DNA of 59,162 bases from assembly GCA_020848615.1 (NCBI GenBank), contig JADLHW010000019.1, forward strand, positions 1-59,162, given 5' to 3'. The DNA is from Thermoleophilia bacterium. GTDB lineage: Bacteria; Actinomycetota; Thermoleophilia; Miltoncostaeales; Miltoncostaeaceae. The stretch's first letter is position 1. Every line of letters starts with the position of its first letter. The notes beneath the pieces are model-generated. The model worked only from the letters and a program-made list of their open reading frames with translations, was not told where the DNA came from and did no database searches. The translations under genes and the position numbers were made by a program. Below are positions 45,107 to 53,777 of this stretch, one piece after another.

Positions 45107-46062
45107 CAATCGTGATGATGGGCGCGGGCGGCGTGGGGTCCTACTACGGGGCGCTGCTGGCGCGGGCCGGGCACGAGGTGACGCTGGTCGCCCGTGGGGA
45201 GCACCTGCAGGCGCTGCGGCGGCGGGGTCATGTGCGGGTGCGTGAGGCCGGCGGCGAGGTGTGGGAGGTCCCGGTGCGGGCCGTCGGGCGGCCGGAGGGA
45301 CCGCCGCCGGACCTCGCGGTGGTGACGGTGAAGTCGCACCAGACCCTACAGGCGGCCCGGGACCTCGCCCCGGCGCTGGGCCCCGGCACGCCGGTGCTGT
45401 CCCTGCAGAACGGCGTGGAGAACGTCACGCGCCTCAACACCGCGCTGGGACGGGACGACGTGCTGGGCGGGCAGTGCTTCGTGGGCCTGCGCGTGAACGA
45501 CCCGGGCACCGTCGACCACCAGGCGGAGGGGCGGGTGAGCCTGGGCGACCCGGCGGGGGCCGTCACCGACCGCGCGCGACGGGTGTTCGCCATCGTCGAC
45601 GGCGCGTGGGACGTCACGCTGAGCGCCGACATCGTGCGCGATCAGTGGGACAAGCTGCTGTGGAACGTCGGCTTCAACGCGCTGTGCGCCGTCACCGGGT
45701 GCACCAGCGGGGAGTCGCTCGCCACGCCGGAGTCCGCCGCCCTGGTGCGGGAGGCGATGGGGGAGCTGGTCGCGGTCGCCAACGCCCGCGGCGTACCGCT
45801 CGGCGCCGCCGACGCGGACCGCATGGCCGCCTTCAACCCGCAGCTGCGCGACTACCGGCCCTCCACCGCCCAGGACATCGCCGCCGGCAAGGCCGTGGAA
45901 CGCGACGCGATCTGCGGGTTCGTCACCCGCCAGGGCGGTGAGCTGGGCATCGACGTGCCGGTCAACCGCGTGCTCGACGGCCTCCTGGCGCTCCAGGAGG
46001 ACCGCGCCACCGGCGCCATCGGGGACCGGCTGCGGGTGCTGGACGCCGCGGCCGGAGCCTGA
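45082..46062 (+). CDS. Ketopantoate reductase family protein (ApbA/PanE)
   Basis: 326 residues from the first GTG; GTG 45091 is equally plausible. Rossmann loop MGAGGVGSYYGALLARAGH at the N-terminus binds NADPH. VVTVKSHQT carries the Lys-containing strand, LSLQNGVEN the conserved Asn, KLLWNVGFNALCAVTGC the catalytic-Lys helix, and RPSTAQDIAAGKAVERDAICG the substrate-binding region of ketopantoate reductases. True PanE makes pantoate for coenzyme A; many ApbA/PanE paralogs have other substrates and no pan genes are nearby, so I leave the symbol empty. Its start region overlaps that of the divergent crotonase gene by about 25 nt. Confidence 0.88.
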   Translation: MREVVRLASIVMMGAGGVGSYYGALLARAGHEVTLVARGEHLQALRRRGHVRVREAGGEVWEVPVRAVGRPEGPPPDLAVVTVKSHQTLQAARDLAPALGPGTPVLSLQNGVENVTRLNTALGRDDVLGGQCFVGLRVNDPGTVDHQAEGRVSLGDPAGAVTDRARRVFAIVDGAWDVTLSADIVRDQWDKLLWNVGFNALCAVTGCTSGESLATPESAALVREAMGELVAVANARGVPLGAADADRMAAFNPQLRDYRPSTAQDIAAGKAVERDAICGFVTRQGGELGIDVPVNRVLDGLLALQEDRATGAIGDRLRVLDAAAGA

Positions 46063-46085
46063 GGTTGGCAGCCCAGAGCGACGCC

Positions 46086-46121
46086 GACCCGACCCCGCGT
46101 CCTGCGGGGCTGCGCCGGGTC
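46086..46121. terminator. Bidirectional terminator hairpin
   Basis: CCCCGC (46093-46098) pairs with GCGGGG (46104-46109) around GTCCT, and GACCCG (46086-46091) with CGGGTC (46116-46121) as an outer stem. It separates convergent genes ending at 46062 and 46120. Confidence 0.6.
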
Positions 46122-47061
46122 AGCCGCCCAGGTCCGCGAGGCCCAGGACCTTGGCGATCATCGCGTCGAAGTCCAGGCCGGAGGCCTCCACCGCTGCGGG
46201 CAGGAGGCTGGTGTCGGTGAGGCCCGGGATGGTGTTGAGCTCCAGCACCCACAGCCTGTGGTCGCGGTCCAGGATCATGTCGACCCGGCCGAAGCCCCGG
46301 CACCCCAGCGCCGCGTAGCAGGCGAGCGCCAGGCGGCTCGCCTCCGCGGCGGTGTCGTCGTCGATCTCCGCCGGGGCGATGAGCTCGGTGGCACCGGGCG
46401 TGTACCGCGCCTCGAAGTCGTAGAAGTCCCCGTCGCGGGGCCGCGCCTCCACCACCGGGAGGGCGCGCGGGTCGTCGGTGCCGATCACCGACACCGCGAT
46501 CTCCCGGCCCCGAACGAAGGCCTCCAGGAGCACGCGGTCGTCGAAGCTGAGGGCGGTCATCAGCCCACGGGGGATCTCACCGGGCTCGTGCGCCACGGTG
46601 ATGCCCAGCGCCGATCCCTGCTTGGCGGGCTTCACGACCAGCGGCAGGCCCAGGCGCTCGCGGATCTCGGGAAGCGTGTCGGCGGCGCCGAGCTCCCGGA
46701 AGGCGTCCTCGCTGAACGCGAACCACGGCGGGGTGAGGATCCCCTCCTGCGCGAAGATCGCCTTGGAGACCACCTTGTCCATCGACCGCTGGCAGGCCAG
46801 CACACCGGAGCCGGTGTACGGGATCCCGAGGATCTCCAGGAGCTCCTGGACGGTGCCGTCCTCGCCGCCCTTGCCGTGCATCGCCACGAACGCGACGTCC
46901 GGGCGCTCGTCGCGCAGCGTCCGGACGAGGTGCTGGTCGGCGTCCACGGGGATGACCTCGTGGCCCAGCCGGCGCAGCGCCGCCTCCACGTTGGTGCCCG
47001 AGCGCAGGCTCACCTCGCGCTCCAGGGAACGGCCGCCCTTGAGCACCGCGACGCGGCTCAC
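46120..47061 (-). CDS. ddl: D-alanine--D-alanine ligase
   Basis: 313 residues, normal for Ddl. ATP-grasp enzyme forming D-Ala-D-Ala for peptidoglycan. VLKGGRSLEREVSLRSG is the N-terminal signature with the substrate Glu, AMHGKGGEDGTVQELLEI the second, LVVKPAKQGSALGI the ATP-binding Lys strand, GRVDMILD-HRLWVLELNTIPGLT the metal-binding Glu/Asn and closing loop. GTG start overlapping the aminotransferase stop (GTGA), so the two form an operon. A D-alanine-supplying racemase is not in the window. Confidence 0.94.
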   Translation of the reverse strand: MSRVAVLKGGRSLEREVSLRSGTNVEAALRRLGHEVIPVDADQHLVRTLRDERPDVAFVAMHGKGGEDGTVQELLEILGIPYTGSGVLACQRSMDKVVSKAIFAQEGILTPPWFAFSEDAFRELGAADTLPEIRERLGLPLVVKPAKQGSALGITVAHEPGEIPRGLMTALSFDDRVLLEAFVRGREIAVSVIGTDDPRALPVVEARPRDGDFYDFEARYTPGATELIAPAEIDDDTAAEASRLALACYAALGCRGFGRVDMILDRDHRLWVLELNTIPGLTDTSLLPAAVEASGLDFDAMIAKVLGLADLGG

Positions 47062-48368
47062 GTCCCGCCTCCCAGCAGCTTCTGCAGCTCCACCATCTCG
47101 TCGATGGCGGCGCCGATGCGTTCCACGCCCTCGCTGATCGTCGCCTCGTTCGCGTAGGAGTAGTTGATGCGCAGGCTGTTGCGCCCGCGGCCGTCCAGGA
47201 ACGCCCCGCGGCCCGGCACGAACGCCACCTGATGCCGCTCGATGGCGCGGGCCAGCAGCTCCGTGGTGTCGATGTAGTTCGGCAGCGTCGCCCACACGAA
47301 CAGACCGCCCCGCGGGCGGGTCCAGTGCGCGTCGGCGGGGAACTCCTCCTCCAGCGCGCGCAGCATCGCGTCACGGCGGGAGCGGTAGATGCCGTTGAGC
47401 CGCGCCACATGCTCGCGCCAGTCGAACCGCCGCAGGTACTCCACGATGAACCGCTGGTTCATCGTGCCGGTGCCGAGGTCCGCGGCCTGCTTGCCCAGGT
47501 TCATCTTCCGCAGCACGGGCGCCGGCGCGGCGGCCCAGCCCACGCGCAGGCCCGGGGCGAGGATCTTCGAGAAGGTGGACAGGTGGATGACCCACCCCGC
47601 CCCGGCGTCCAGCTCCCACAGCGTCGGCAGGGGCTCGCCCTCGAAGCGGATCTGCCCGTACGGGTTGTCCTCCACCACGAGGATCTCGTGTTCGTGGGCG
47701 ATCCGCACCAGGCGCCGGCGGCGCTCCAGCGACATCGTCACGCCGCCGGGGTTGTGGAAGTTCGGGATGGTGTAGATGAGCTTCGGCCGGATCTCCTCCG
47801 CGGCGAGCTCCTCGATGCGCTCCTCCAGCAGGTCCACGCGCATCCCGTCGTCGTCCAGCGGGATGTGGAGGACGCGCGCCTCGTAGGTGGAGAAGCTCGG
47901 CACCGCCCCCGGGTAGGTGGGCCCCTCCGCCAGCACCACGTCGCCGGGGTCCACGAAGGTGCGCACCGACAGGTCGATCGCCTGCTGGCCTCCGGCCGTC
48001 ACGATGATGCCGTCCGGCTGCGCCACCGCGCCGCCCTCGGCCATGATCCCGCAGATCATCTCCCGCAGCTCCAGCAGCCCCTCGGTGGGGCCGTACTGCA
48101 GCGCCGACGCCCGGTGGTCACGCCCGATGGCGTGCCACACCTCGTCGAACACCTCCTGCGGGAACGAGTCGGTGTCCGGCAGCCCGCCGGCCAGGGTGAT
48201 GATCTCCGGCCGTTCGGTGAGCGACATGAGGTCGCGCATCGCCGACGACTTGATGCCCGCCGCGCGGGCGGCGAAGCGCCGGTCGTAGCGCGCGGGATCG
48301 CGCGGGGCGAGGCGGTCGGCCGTGTTCGCTCCCTTCACAGGCTCCATGCTCGGCTCATTCTCGGTCAT
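47058..48368 (-). CDS. PLP-dependent aminotransferase (class I, 2-aminoadipate/LysN-like)
   Basis: 436 residues. Fold-type I aminotransferase: SSAMRDLMSLTERPEIITLAGGLPD near the N-terminus, the PLP-Lys in LSTFSKILAPGLRVGW, TAGGQQAIDL for phosphate binding, and IPNFHNPGG for the Asn/Tyr site. This N-terminal pattern is that of the MocR-linked/2-aminoadipate (KAT II, LysN) subgroup, without the GntR domain. Substrate specificity is unclear; it might supply an amino acid for cell-wall or lysine metabolism given coupling to ddl. The ATG at 48368 was chosen; ATG 48347 is possible. Confidence 0.9.
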   Translation of the reverse strand: MTENEPSMEPVKGANTADRLAPRDPARYDRRFAARAAGIKSSAMRDLMSLTERPEIITLAGGLPDTDSFPQEVFDEVWHAIGRDHRASALQYGPTEGLLELREMICGIMAEGGAVAQPDGIIVTAGGQQAIDLSVRTFVDPGDVVLAEGPTYPGAVPSFSTYEARVLHIPLDDDGMRVDLLEERIEELAAEEIRPKLIYTIPNFHNPGGVTMSLERRRRLVRIAHEHEILVVEDNPYGQIRFEGEPLPTLWELDAGAGWVIHLSTFSKILAPGLRVGWAAAPAPVLRKMNLGKQAADLGTGTMNQRFIVEYLRRFDWREHVARLNGIYRSRRDAMLRALEEEFPADAHWTRPRGGLFVWATLPNYIDTTELLARAIERHQVAFVPGRGAFLDGRGRNSLRINYSYANEATISEGVERIGAAIDEMVELQKLLGGGT

Positions 48369-48440
48369 CGGGGCGGCCCGCCGCCCGCGCGGCCCCCTGC
48401 GGACGACCCGACGCCGGAGCGGCTGGAGCGGGTCGGCTGG

Positions 48441-48446
48441 TAACTT
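48441..48446 (+). promoter_or_regulatory. -10 box upstream of the GtrA/GT87 operon
   Basis: TAACTT ends 9 nt before the ATG at 48456; no ribosome-binding site intervenes. Confidence 0.45.
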
Positions 48447-48455
48447 TGCACGGTC

Positions 48456-48920
48456 ATGGCCACCGGCCAAGTGCCTCGGACCTCCGGCCGGCGCCCCCCG
48501 AGGATGCGGGGCGTCCTCCGCGTCCCACGGATCCATCGAGCCAGCGCATCCGACTGGGCGCAGCTGGTGCGGTTCTGCGTGGTGGGGGCATCCGGGTACG
48601 TCGTGAACCTGCTCGTGTACGTGGCGCTGCTGAACGGCATCGGGCTCCACTACATCGAGTCCGCCATCGGGGCGTTCTGCGTCGCGTGGCTCAACAACTT
48701 CGCCCTCAACCGGCACTGGACCTTCCGCCAAGGCGGGCAGTCCGCGATGTCCCAGGGCCTGCGCTACCTCGCCGTGAGCCTCGTCTCCCTGGGCATCAAC
48801 CTCGTGCTGCTGCACGGCCTGGTCGTGGCGGGGATGCCGGAACTGCCCGCCCAGGCCGTCGCGATCCTGCTGGTGACGCCGGTCGCCTTCCTCCTCAACC
48901 GGCGCTGGGCCTTCCGGTAA
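48456..48920 (+). CDS. GtrA-family membrane protein
   Basis: 154 residues. A basic N-terminus is followed by four transmembrane helices (about 37-57, 64-84, 103-123, 129-149). The blocks LVRFCVVGASGYVVNLLVYVAL, FCVAWLNNFALNRHWTFR and FLLNRRWAFR are diagnostic for GtrA. GtrA proteins help move polyprenyl-phosphate sugars across or along the membrane for envelope glycosylation. Its TAA stop shares bases with the GTA that appears to start the next gene. Two GT87 glycosyltransferases follow, giving a coherent three-gene envelope-sugar operon. Confidence 0.93.
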   Translation: MATGQVPRTSGRRPPRMRGVLRVPRIHRASASDWAQLVRFCVVGASGYVVNLLVYVALLNGIGLHYIESAIGAFCVAWLNNFALNRHWTFRQGGQSAMSQGLRYLAVSLVSLGINLVLLHGLVVAGMPELPAQAVAILLVTPVAFLLNRRWAFR

Positions 48921-50755
48921 CACGGCGCATCCTCGCGGCCCTGGCGATCCTGCTGATCGCCCTGTGCTCCCCTGCCGTGGCCCAGAAGACCGGGGCTGGG
49001 GCCCCTCCCACCACGCCGTCCGAGGCGTCCGACGACGTCCAGGAGCTCCTGGACGCGTTCGCCACCGACGCCGAGCGCCTCCAGAAGGAGGCCGAGCAGG
49101 CGGCGAACCCCATCGCCAACAGCCGGTCGCTGAGCGACGAGGAGGTCCTCGACATCGCCGCCGGCTCCGCGAAGGTGAACGACTGGGTGGACGGCCACCC
49201 GGTCACGCGCACCACGCCGTCGTACGACAAGGACAAGGACGAGCACACCGTCTGGTACGTCGCCAAGGACGCGGCGGGCAAGGAGGTCACCGAGGCCCAG
49301 GTCTTCATCAACGACCAGACCGGTGAGATCCGCGAGGTGCGCACCGGCCCGCAGGTCGCGTGGATGATGGCCCGCGGGTACGAGGGGTCCTTCGGGCGGG
49401 CGGTCAACCGCCCGTCCATCTGGCTCACGCTGTCGGCGCTGTTCCTCGTCCCGCTCATCTCCGTGCGCCGGCTCGTGAGCTGGCGCACCCTGGACCTGCT
49501 GGTGCTCCTGTCGTTCGGGTTCTCGCTGATCTGGTTCAACCGCGGCGAGATCTTCACGTCCGTGCCGCTCGCGTACCCGCCCATGGCGTACCTGGCCCTG
49601 CGCCTGGCGTGGGTGGGCTACACCCGCGGCCGGACCCCGCGCCGGGACGTGCCGGAGCCCGCGTCCCCGCGTCCGCCGCCGCGCCGCCCGGCGTTCACCG
49701 GCTGGGCGCCCACCTGGGTGCTGGTCACCGCCCTCGCCCTGGCGCTGGCGCTGCGGTACGGCCTGAACGCCTTCAACTCGAACGTCATCGACGTGGGGTA
49801 CGCCGGGGTGATCGGCGCGGACCGCATCTCCCACGGCCTGACTCCGTACGGGACCTTCCCCAGCGACTGCGGCAACTGCGACACCTACGGCCCGCTCACG
49901 TACATGGCGTACGTGCCGTTCGAGCTCGCCCAGCCCTGGACCGGCCGGTGGGACGCCCTGCCCGCCGCGCACGGCGCCGCCACCACCTTCGACCTGCTGT
50001 GCGTCGCCGGGATGCTCATGCTGGGCTGGCGGCTGGGCGGCATCCGGCTGGGCGCGGCCCTCGCCCTGGCGTGGGCGGCGTTCCCGTTCACGGCCTACGC
50101 GCTGGAGAGCAACAGCAACGACGCACTGGTCCCCGCGATGCTCATCTGGGGCCTGTTCTTCGCCGCCCGGCCCGTGCTGCGCGGCGCGTCCCTGGGGCTG
50201 TCGGTGGCCGCCAAGTTCGGCGCCGCGATCCTCCTGCCGCTGTGGCTGCGACATCCGTTCGCCCGCGGCGGCGGCCCGCGCGGCGTCCTGCGGTACCTGG
50301 CCGGCCTCGGGATCGCCGCTGTCGCCACCGGCTGGGTGCTGCTGCTGGACGGCTCCGACGGGGTCACCAAGTTCTGGTCGCGCACCATCGGCTACCAGCT
50401 GGACCGGGAGTCGCCGTTCTCGATCTGGGGGCAGTACCCCGGCCTCCATCCGCTGCAGCTCGGCCTCACGGCACTGTTCGCCGTCCTGGCGGTCTCGATG
50501 CTGCGGTGGCCCCGGCGCCTGGACCCGCTGTCGTTCACCGCCCTGTCGGGCCTGCTGATGGTGGGCACCCAGCTCACCCTCACGCACTGGTTCTACCTCT
50601 ACATCCCGTGGTTCCTGCCGTTCGTGCTGGTCGCGCTCGTCCCGCGGTGGCCCGCGGCCACGGCCCGCCTGCGGGCGCCCGCCGCGGAACCCGGCACGCC
50701 GCGCCGCCGCAACGAGCTGCCGTACCCGGCGGCTCCCGTCGCCGGAGGCGTGTGA
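48917..50755 (+). CDS. PepSY-like domain fused to GT87 (DUF2029) membrane glycosyltransferase; GTA start
   Basis: 612 residues if translation begins at GTA. An ideal signal peptide follows that codon (TRRILAALAILLIALCSPAVA-Q), but no ATG, GTG or TTG stands in front of it; the next GTG (48978) would destroy the signal. An exported domain (about 45-140) with HTVWYVAKDAAGKEVTEAQVF and DQTGEIREVRTG resembles PepSY. About ten transmembrane helices follow with a GT87-like pattern: short loop with GLTPYGTFPSDCGNCDTYGPL and ESNSNDALVPAM. Such enzymes use polyprenyl-phosphate sugars, consistent with GtrA just upstream. The stop overlaps the next GT87 gene (GTGA). Confidence 0.78.
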   Translation, partial: VTRRILAALAILLIALCSPAVAQKTGAGAPPTTPSEASDDVQELLDAFATDAERLQKEAEQAANPIANSRSLSDEEVLDIAAGSAKVNDWVDGHPVTRTTPSYDKDKDEHTVWYVAKDAAGKEVTEAQVFINDQTGEIREVRTGPQVAWMMARGYEGSFGRAVNRPSIWLTLSALFLVPLISVRRLVSWRTLDLLVLLSFGFSLIWFNRGEIFTSVPLAYPPMAYLALRLAWVGYTRGRTPRRDVPEPASPRPPPRRPAFTGWAPTWVLVTALALALALRYGLNAFNSNVIDVGYAGVIGADRISHGLTPYGTFPSDCGNCDTYGPLTYMAYVPFELAQPWTGRWDALPAAHGAATTFDLLCVAGMLMLGWRLGGIRLGAALALAWAAFPFTAYALESNSNDALVPAMLIWGLFFAARPVLRGASLGLSVAAKFGAAILLPLWLRHPFARGGGPRGVLRYLAGLGIAAVATGWVLLLDGSDGVTKFWSRTIGYQLDRESPFSIWGQYPGLHPLQLGLTALFAVLAVSMLRWPRRLDPLSFTALSGLLMVGTQLTLTHWFYLYIPWFLPFVLVALVPRWPAATARLRAPAAEPGTPRRRNELPYPAAPVAGGV

Positions 50756-52044
50756 ACCGGGCGCTCGCACCCGTGCTGGCGGCCGCCGCGGCGCTCGCGG
50801 TGTGGCTGGGGCCGTTCTCCTGGTTCTCCCCGTGGACGGACCCGGGGATCACCGACATCCCGGTGTACCAGCGCATCGCGGCGGCCATCGCCTCCGGCCA
50901 GGTCCCGTACCGGGACTTCGACGTGGAGTACCCGCCGCTCGCCACGGCCGTCTTCTGGATCGCCGACCACCTGCCGTTCGCCTACGAGACGTCGTTCCGG
51001 GCGCTCATGTCGACCTGCATGTGCCTCACCGCCGCCGGCGTGGCGGCCACCGCACAGGCGCTCGGCCTGTCGCGCGCCCGGCAGGTCGCCGCCTGCGCGC
51101 TGGTGGCGTGCGCCCCGCTGCTGCTCGGCAACGTGCTCTCCACCCGCTTCGACCTGGCCCTGTCGGCGACGCTCGCCTGGATGCTGTTCGCCGCGGTCAC
51201 CGAGCGGTGGCGGCTCATGTGGTCGCTCATGACCGTCGGCATCCTGCTGAAGCTGGTGCCGCTGCTGCTCATCCCCCTGCTGGTGGTCTGGCAGGCCCAT
51301 CGCGCGGGCCGCACCCCGGCGCTGCGGGGCGCCGCCGCGTCGGCGGGGATGGCCGCCGCCATCGTGGCCCCGTTCTTCATCGCGAACCCCGGCGGCACGT
51401 GGAACATCGTGGGGTACCACCTGGACCGGCCCCCGCAGATCGAGTCGATGGCGTCCACGTACATGCTGGTCCTGCACGCCCTGGCCGGGGTGCCCGTCAC
51501 CGTCGGGTCGTCGTTCGGCAGCCAGGGACTGCCGGAGCACGGCCCCGCCGTGATCGCCGCGTTCGGCACCGCCGCGATGGTCGCCCTCGTGGGGGCCATC
51601 GCCTTCGCCACCGCATCGGGCCTGCGGCGTGCCCGCCGTGGGCCCGACGCCCGCCTGGTGGTGGCGGGAGCCGCCGCCACCATCGCCGCGCTGCTCGCCA
51701 CGGGCAAGGTCCTGTCCCCCCAGTTCATGGTGTGGCTGCTGCCCGCCACGTTCCTGGTGGCCGGACGGTTCGGCCGGGGCGCCGCCGTCACGGGCACGGC
51801 GGCCCTGCTGGCCACCCAGCTGTACTTCCCCGACCGCTACTTCGACCTGGTGGCGCTCGACGAGACGCCAATCTGGATCCTCGCCGTGCGGAACGCCATC
51901 GTCATCGCGCTGGTCGCGATGTGCTGGCCGCGCGCCGCGATCGCCGCTCCCCCGCCGCCGGCGCCGCTGGTGAGCCGCGCGCCGGGCGCCCCCGAGGTGC
52001 ACGGACCGGACCGCGCCCTGAAGGCGCGGTACCTCATGGATTGA
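50752..52044 (+). CDS. GT87 (DUF2029) membrane mannosyltransferase-like protein
   Basis: 430 residues with about ten transmembrane helices. The first outer loop contains TDIPVYQRIAAAIASGQVPYRDFDVEYPPLA, the GT87 signature with acidic residues and YPPL, known from PimE-type polyprenyl-phosphomannose-dependent enzymes. LSTRFDLALSAT and GILLKLVPLLLIPL are further family blocks. The C-terminus is cytosolic and Pro/Ala-rich. Coupled by GTGA to the preceding paralog. The sugar and acceptor are unknown; arabinan or mannan-type envelope glycans are possible. Confidence 0.85.
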   Translation: MNRALAPVLAAAAALAVWLGPFSWFSPWTDPGITDIPVYQRIAAAIASGQVPYRDFDVEYPPLATAVFWIADHLPFAYETSFRALMSTCMCLTAAGVAATAQALGLSRARQVAACALVACAPLLLGNVLSTRFDLALSATLAWMLFAAVTERWRLMWSLMTVGILLKLVPLLLIPLLVVWQAHRAGRTPALRGAAASAGMAAAIVAPFFIANPGGTWNIVGYHLDRPPQIESMASTYMLVLHALAGVPVTVGSSFGSQGLPEHGPAVIAAFGTAAMVALVGAIAFATASGLRRARRGPDARLVVAGAAATIAALLATGKVLSPQFMVWLLPATFLVAGRFGRGAAVTGTAALLATQLYFPDRYFDLVALDETPIWILAVRNAIVIALVAMCWPRAAIAAPPPPAPLVSRAPGAPEVHGPDRALKARYLMD

Positions 52045-52078
52045 CCGCGCCGCGCGCGCGGGTGGGACCCGTGCTCGC

Positions 52079-52084
52079 TAGGGT
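52079..52084 (+). promoter_or_regulatory. -10 box upstream of the aldolase gene
   Basis: TAGGGT lies 45 nt before the ATG at 52130. This gene has a real leader with AGGAG, unlike the leaderless-type promoters elsewhere. Confidence 0.4.
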
Positions 52085-52129
52085 GGGAAGGCCGACCGAC
52101 AGAGCAAACGGACGAACAGGAGCGTGTGC

Positions 52130-53203
52130 ATGGCGACGACGATCGACGGGATCACCGAGCTCCTCGGTGACAGGGCCGACGACCTGCTGGGGCACGCCTG
52201 CGGGACCATCTCCGCGGACCGCCTCTCGCTGCCGGGTCCGGACTTCGTCGACCGCGTGCTGGCCCATTCGGACCGGCCCATCCCGGTGCTCCGGTCCATC
52301 CAGACGATCTTCGGCACCGGCCGCCTGGCGAACACCGGGTACATGTCGATCCTGCCGGTGGACCAGGGCATCGAGCACTCGGCCGGGGCGAGCTTCGCGA
52401 AGAACCCCGACTACTTCGACCCGGTCAAGATCGTGGAGCTGGCGATCGAGGGCGGCTGCAACGCCGTCGCCAGCACCCTCGGCGTGCTCGGGATGTGCGC
52501 CCGCAGGTACGCGCACCGGATCCCGTTCCTGCTGAAGATCAACCACAACGAGTTCCTGTCGTACCCCAACGCGTACGACCAGATCATGTTCGCGTCGATC
52601 AACCAGGCGCGCGAGATGGGGGCCCTCGCGGTGGGCGCCACGATCTACTTCGGCTCCGCCGAGAGCAAGCGGCAGATCCAGGAGGTCTCCCAGGCCTTCG
52701 AGATCGCCCACGAGCTCGGCATGACCACCGTGCTGTGGTGCTACCTCCGCAACTCCGACTTCAACAAGTCCAAGGAGGGCGGCCCGGACTACCACGTGGC
52801 CACCGACCTCACCGGCCAGGCGAACCACCTGGGCGTCACCATCCAGGCGGACATCATCAAGCAGAAGCTGCCGGAGACCCCGGCGCCGGGCTTCGACGAC
52901 CTGAAGTTCGGGAAGTCCGACAAGCGCATGTACTCCGAGCTCATGACCGACCACCCGATCGACATGACCCGGTACCAGATCGCCAACTGCTACATGGGTC
53001 GCTCGCCGCTCATCAACTCCGGCGGCGCGTCCGGCGACAACGACATGCGCGACGCCGTCACCACGGCGGTCATCAACAAGCGCGCCGGCGGGGCGGGCCT
53101 CATCTCCGGCCGCAAGGCGTTCCAGCGTCCCATGGCGGAGGGCGTGGCCCTGCTGAACGCCATCCAGGACGTGTACCTCTGCGACGAGGTCACGATCGCC
53201 TGA
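52130..53203 (+). CDS. Class I fructose-bisphosphate aldolase (DhnA/FbaB type)
   Basis: 357 residues. Interconverts fructose-1,6-bisphosphate with dihydroxyacetone phosphate and glyceraldehyde-3-phosphate by a Schiff base. [15 protein letters not shown] is the DhnA signature, [12 protein letters not shown] a conserved strand, and [14 protein letters not shown] carries the probable Schiff-base Lys; [10 protein letters not shown] and [14 protein letters not shown] form the phosphate site. Strong ribosome-binding site AGGAG before the ATG. Single gene followed by a terminator. Together with pckA it would serve gluconeogenesis, but they are not linked in one operon. Confidence 0.93.
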   Translation: MATTIDGITELLGDRADDLLGHACGTISADRLSLPGPDFVDRVLAHSDRPIPVLRSIQTIFGTGRLANTGYMSILPVDQGIEHSAGASFAKNPDYFDPVKIVELAIEGGCNAVASTLGVLGMCARRYAHRIPFLLKINHNEFLSYPNAYDQIMFASINQAREMGALAVGATIYFGSAESKRQIQEVSQAFEIAHELGMTTVLWCYLRNSDFNKSKEGGPDYHVATDLTGQANHLGVTIQADIIKQKLPETPAPGFDDLKFGKSDKRMYSELMTDHPIDMTRYQIANCYMGRSPLINSGGASGDNDMRDAVTTAVINKRAGGAGLISGRKAFQRPMAEGVALLNAIQDVYLCDEVTIA

Positions 53204-53212
53204 CGGTCCGTG

Positions 53213-53241
53213 CGGCGGGGCCCCGCGCCGGGGCCCCGCCG
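53213..53241. terminator. Bidirectional terminator hairpin
   Basis: CGGCGGGGCCCC pairs with GGGGCCCCGCCG (12 bp) around GCGCC. It fills the gap between the aldolase stop and the end of the convergent MarR gene. Confidence 0.75.
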
Positions 53242-53694
53242 TCACACCCGTTCGGACCGGGGGGCGGTGACCGCCTCCAGCATCCGGCGGAGGGCCTCCA
53301 GGTCCGGCACGTGCCGGGTGAAGTGGGCCTGCACCGCGGCCTCGTAGGCGGGCCGGGCGCGTTCCAGCAGGGCCGCCCCCGCGTCGGTGAGCACCACGAA
53401 CGCCCCGCGGCGGTCGCTGGGGCACGTGCGCCGGGCGACCAGCCCCTCCACCTCGAGGCGGTCGACGACGCGGCTGAGCCAGCTGCGCGTGACGACCACG
53501 CGCGACGCGAGCTCGCGCATGCGCAGCGCCCGGTCCGGTGCGGCGGACAGGGCGTACAGCACGTCGTACCAGGGCAGGTACGCGGGGAGCCCGGCCCGGT
53601 CGAGCTCGGCCTCGACGCGCTCCACCGCGACGGCGTGCGCCAGCTGGAACGCCCGCCAGGCGCCCACGTGGGGCGTGTTCCCGCAATCCGCCAT
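53242..53694 (-). CDS. MarR-family transcriptional regulator
   Basis: 150 residues from ATG 53694; an ATG 39 nt upstream (53733) would place the operator-like repeat inside the coding region and was rejected. Winged helix-turn-helix: RALRMRELASRVVVTRSWLSRVVDRLE (recognition helix) and the wing RRTCPSDRRGAFVVLTDAG with the MarR Asp-Arg pair. The N- and C-terminal helices form the dimer. Divergent from the YceI/FMN-reductase operon with two inverted repeats in the 135-nt gap, so it most likely represses that operon and itself, responding to a phenolic or redox compound. Confidence 0.93.
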   Translation of the reverse strand: MADCGNTPHVGAWRAFQLAHAVAVERVEAELDRAGLPAYLPWYDVLYALSAAPDRALRMRELASRVVVTRSWLSRVVDRLEVEGLVARRTCPSDRRGAFVVLTDAGAALLERARPAYEAAVQAHFTRHVPDLEALRRMLEAVTAPRSERV

Positions 53695-53700
53695 GGGGAA

Positions 53701-53733
53701 ATGTTCGCACACACTTGTTGCGCTCGCAAACAT
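53701..53733. promoter_or_regulatory. Operator-like inverted repeat at the marR start
   Basis: ATGTTCGC (53701-53708) and GCAAACAT (53726-53733) match as an inverted repeat with one mismatch around 17 nt. It would cover the marR promoter region and suits autorepression. Confidence 0.4.
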
Positions 53734-53746
53734 CTGCCGCTAGAGT
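53718..53746 (+). promoter_or_regulatory. Promoter of the YceI operon
   Basis: TAGAGT (53741-53746) as -10 with TTGCGC (53718-53723) 17 nt upstream as a weak -35. Transcription would start at about 53753, directly before the operator at 53756-53777. Confidence 0.45.
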
Positions 53747-53755
53747 CCTCCCGGC

Positions 53756-53777
53756 GATTGGTTCGCACGCACCAATC
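53756..53777. promoter_or_regulatory. Operator: GATTGGT-N8-ACCAATC
   Basis: A perfect 7-bp inverted repeat with an 8-nt spacer (TCGCACGC), 22 bp in all, the size expected for a MarR dimer. It lies just downstream of the predicted YceI promoter, where binding would block transcription. Confidence 0.6.

Noticed and set aside
48456-50755. Programmed frameshift joining GtrA to the PepSY-GT87 protein
   Set aside because: GtrA has its usual C-terminal ending (RRWAFR) and the next protein starts with a proper signal peptide, so two separate proteins are more likely. No slippery heptamer was evident.
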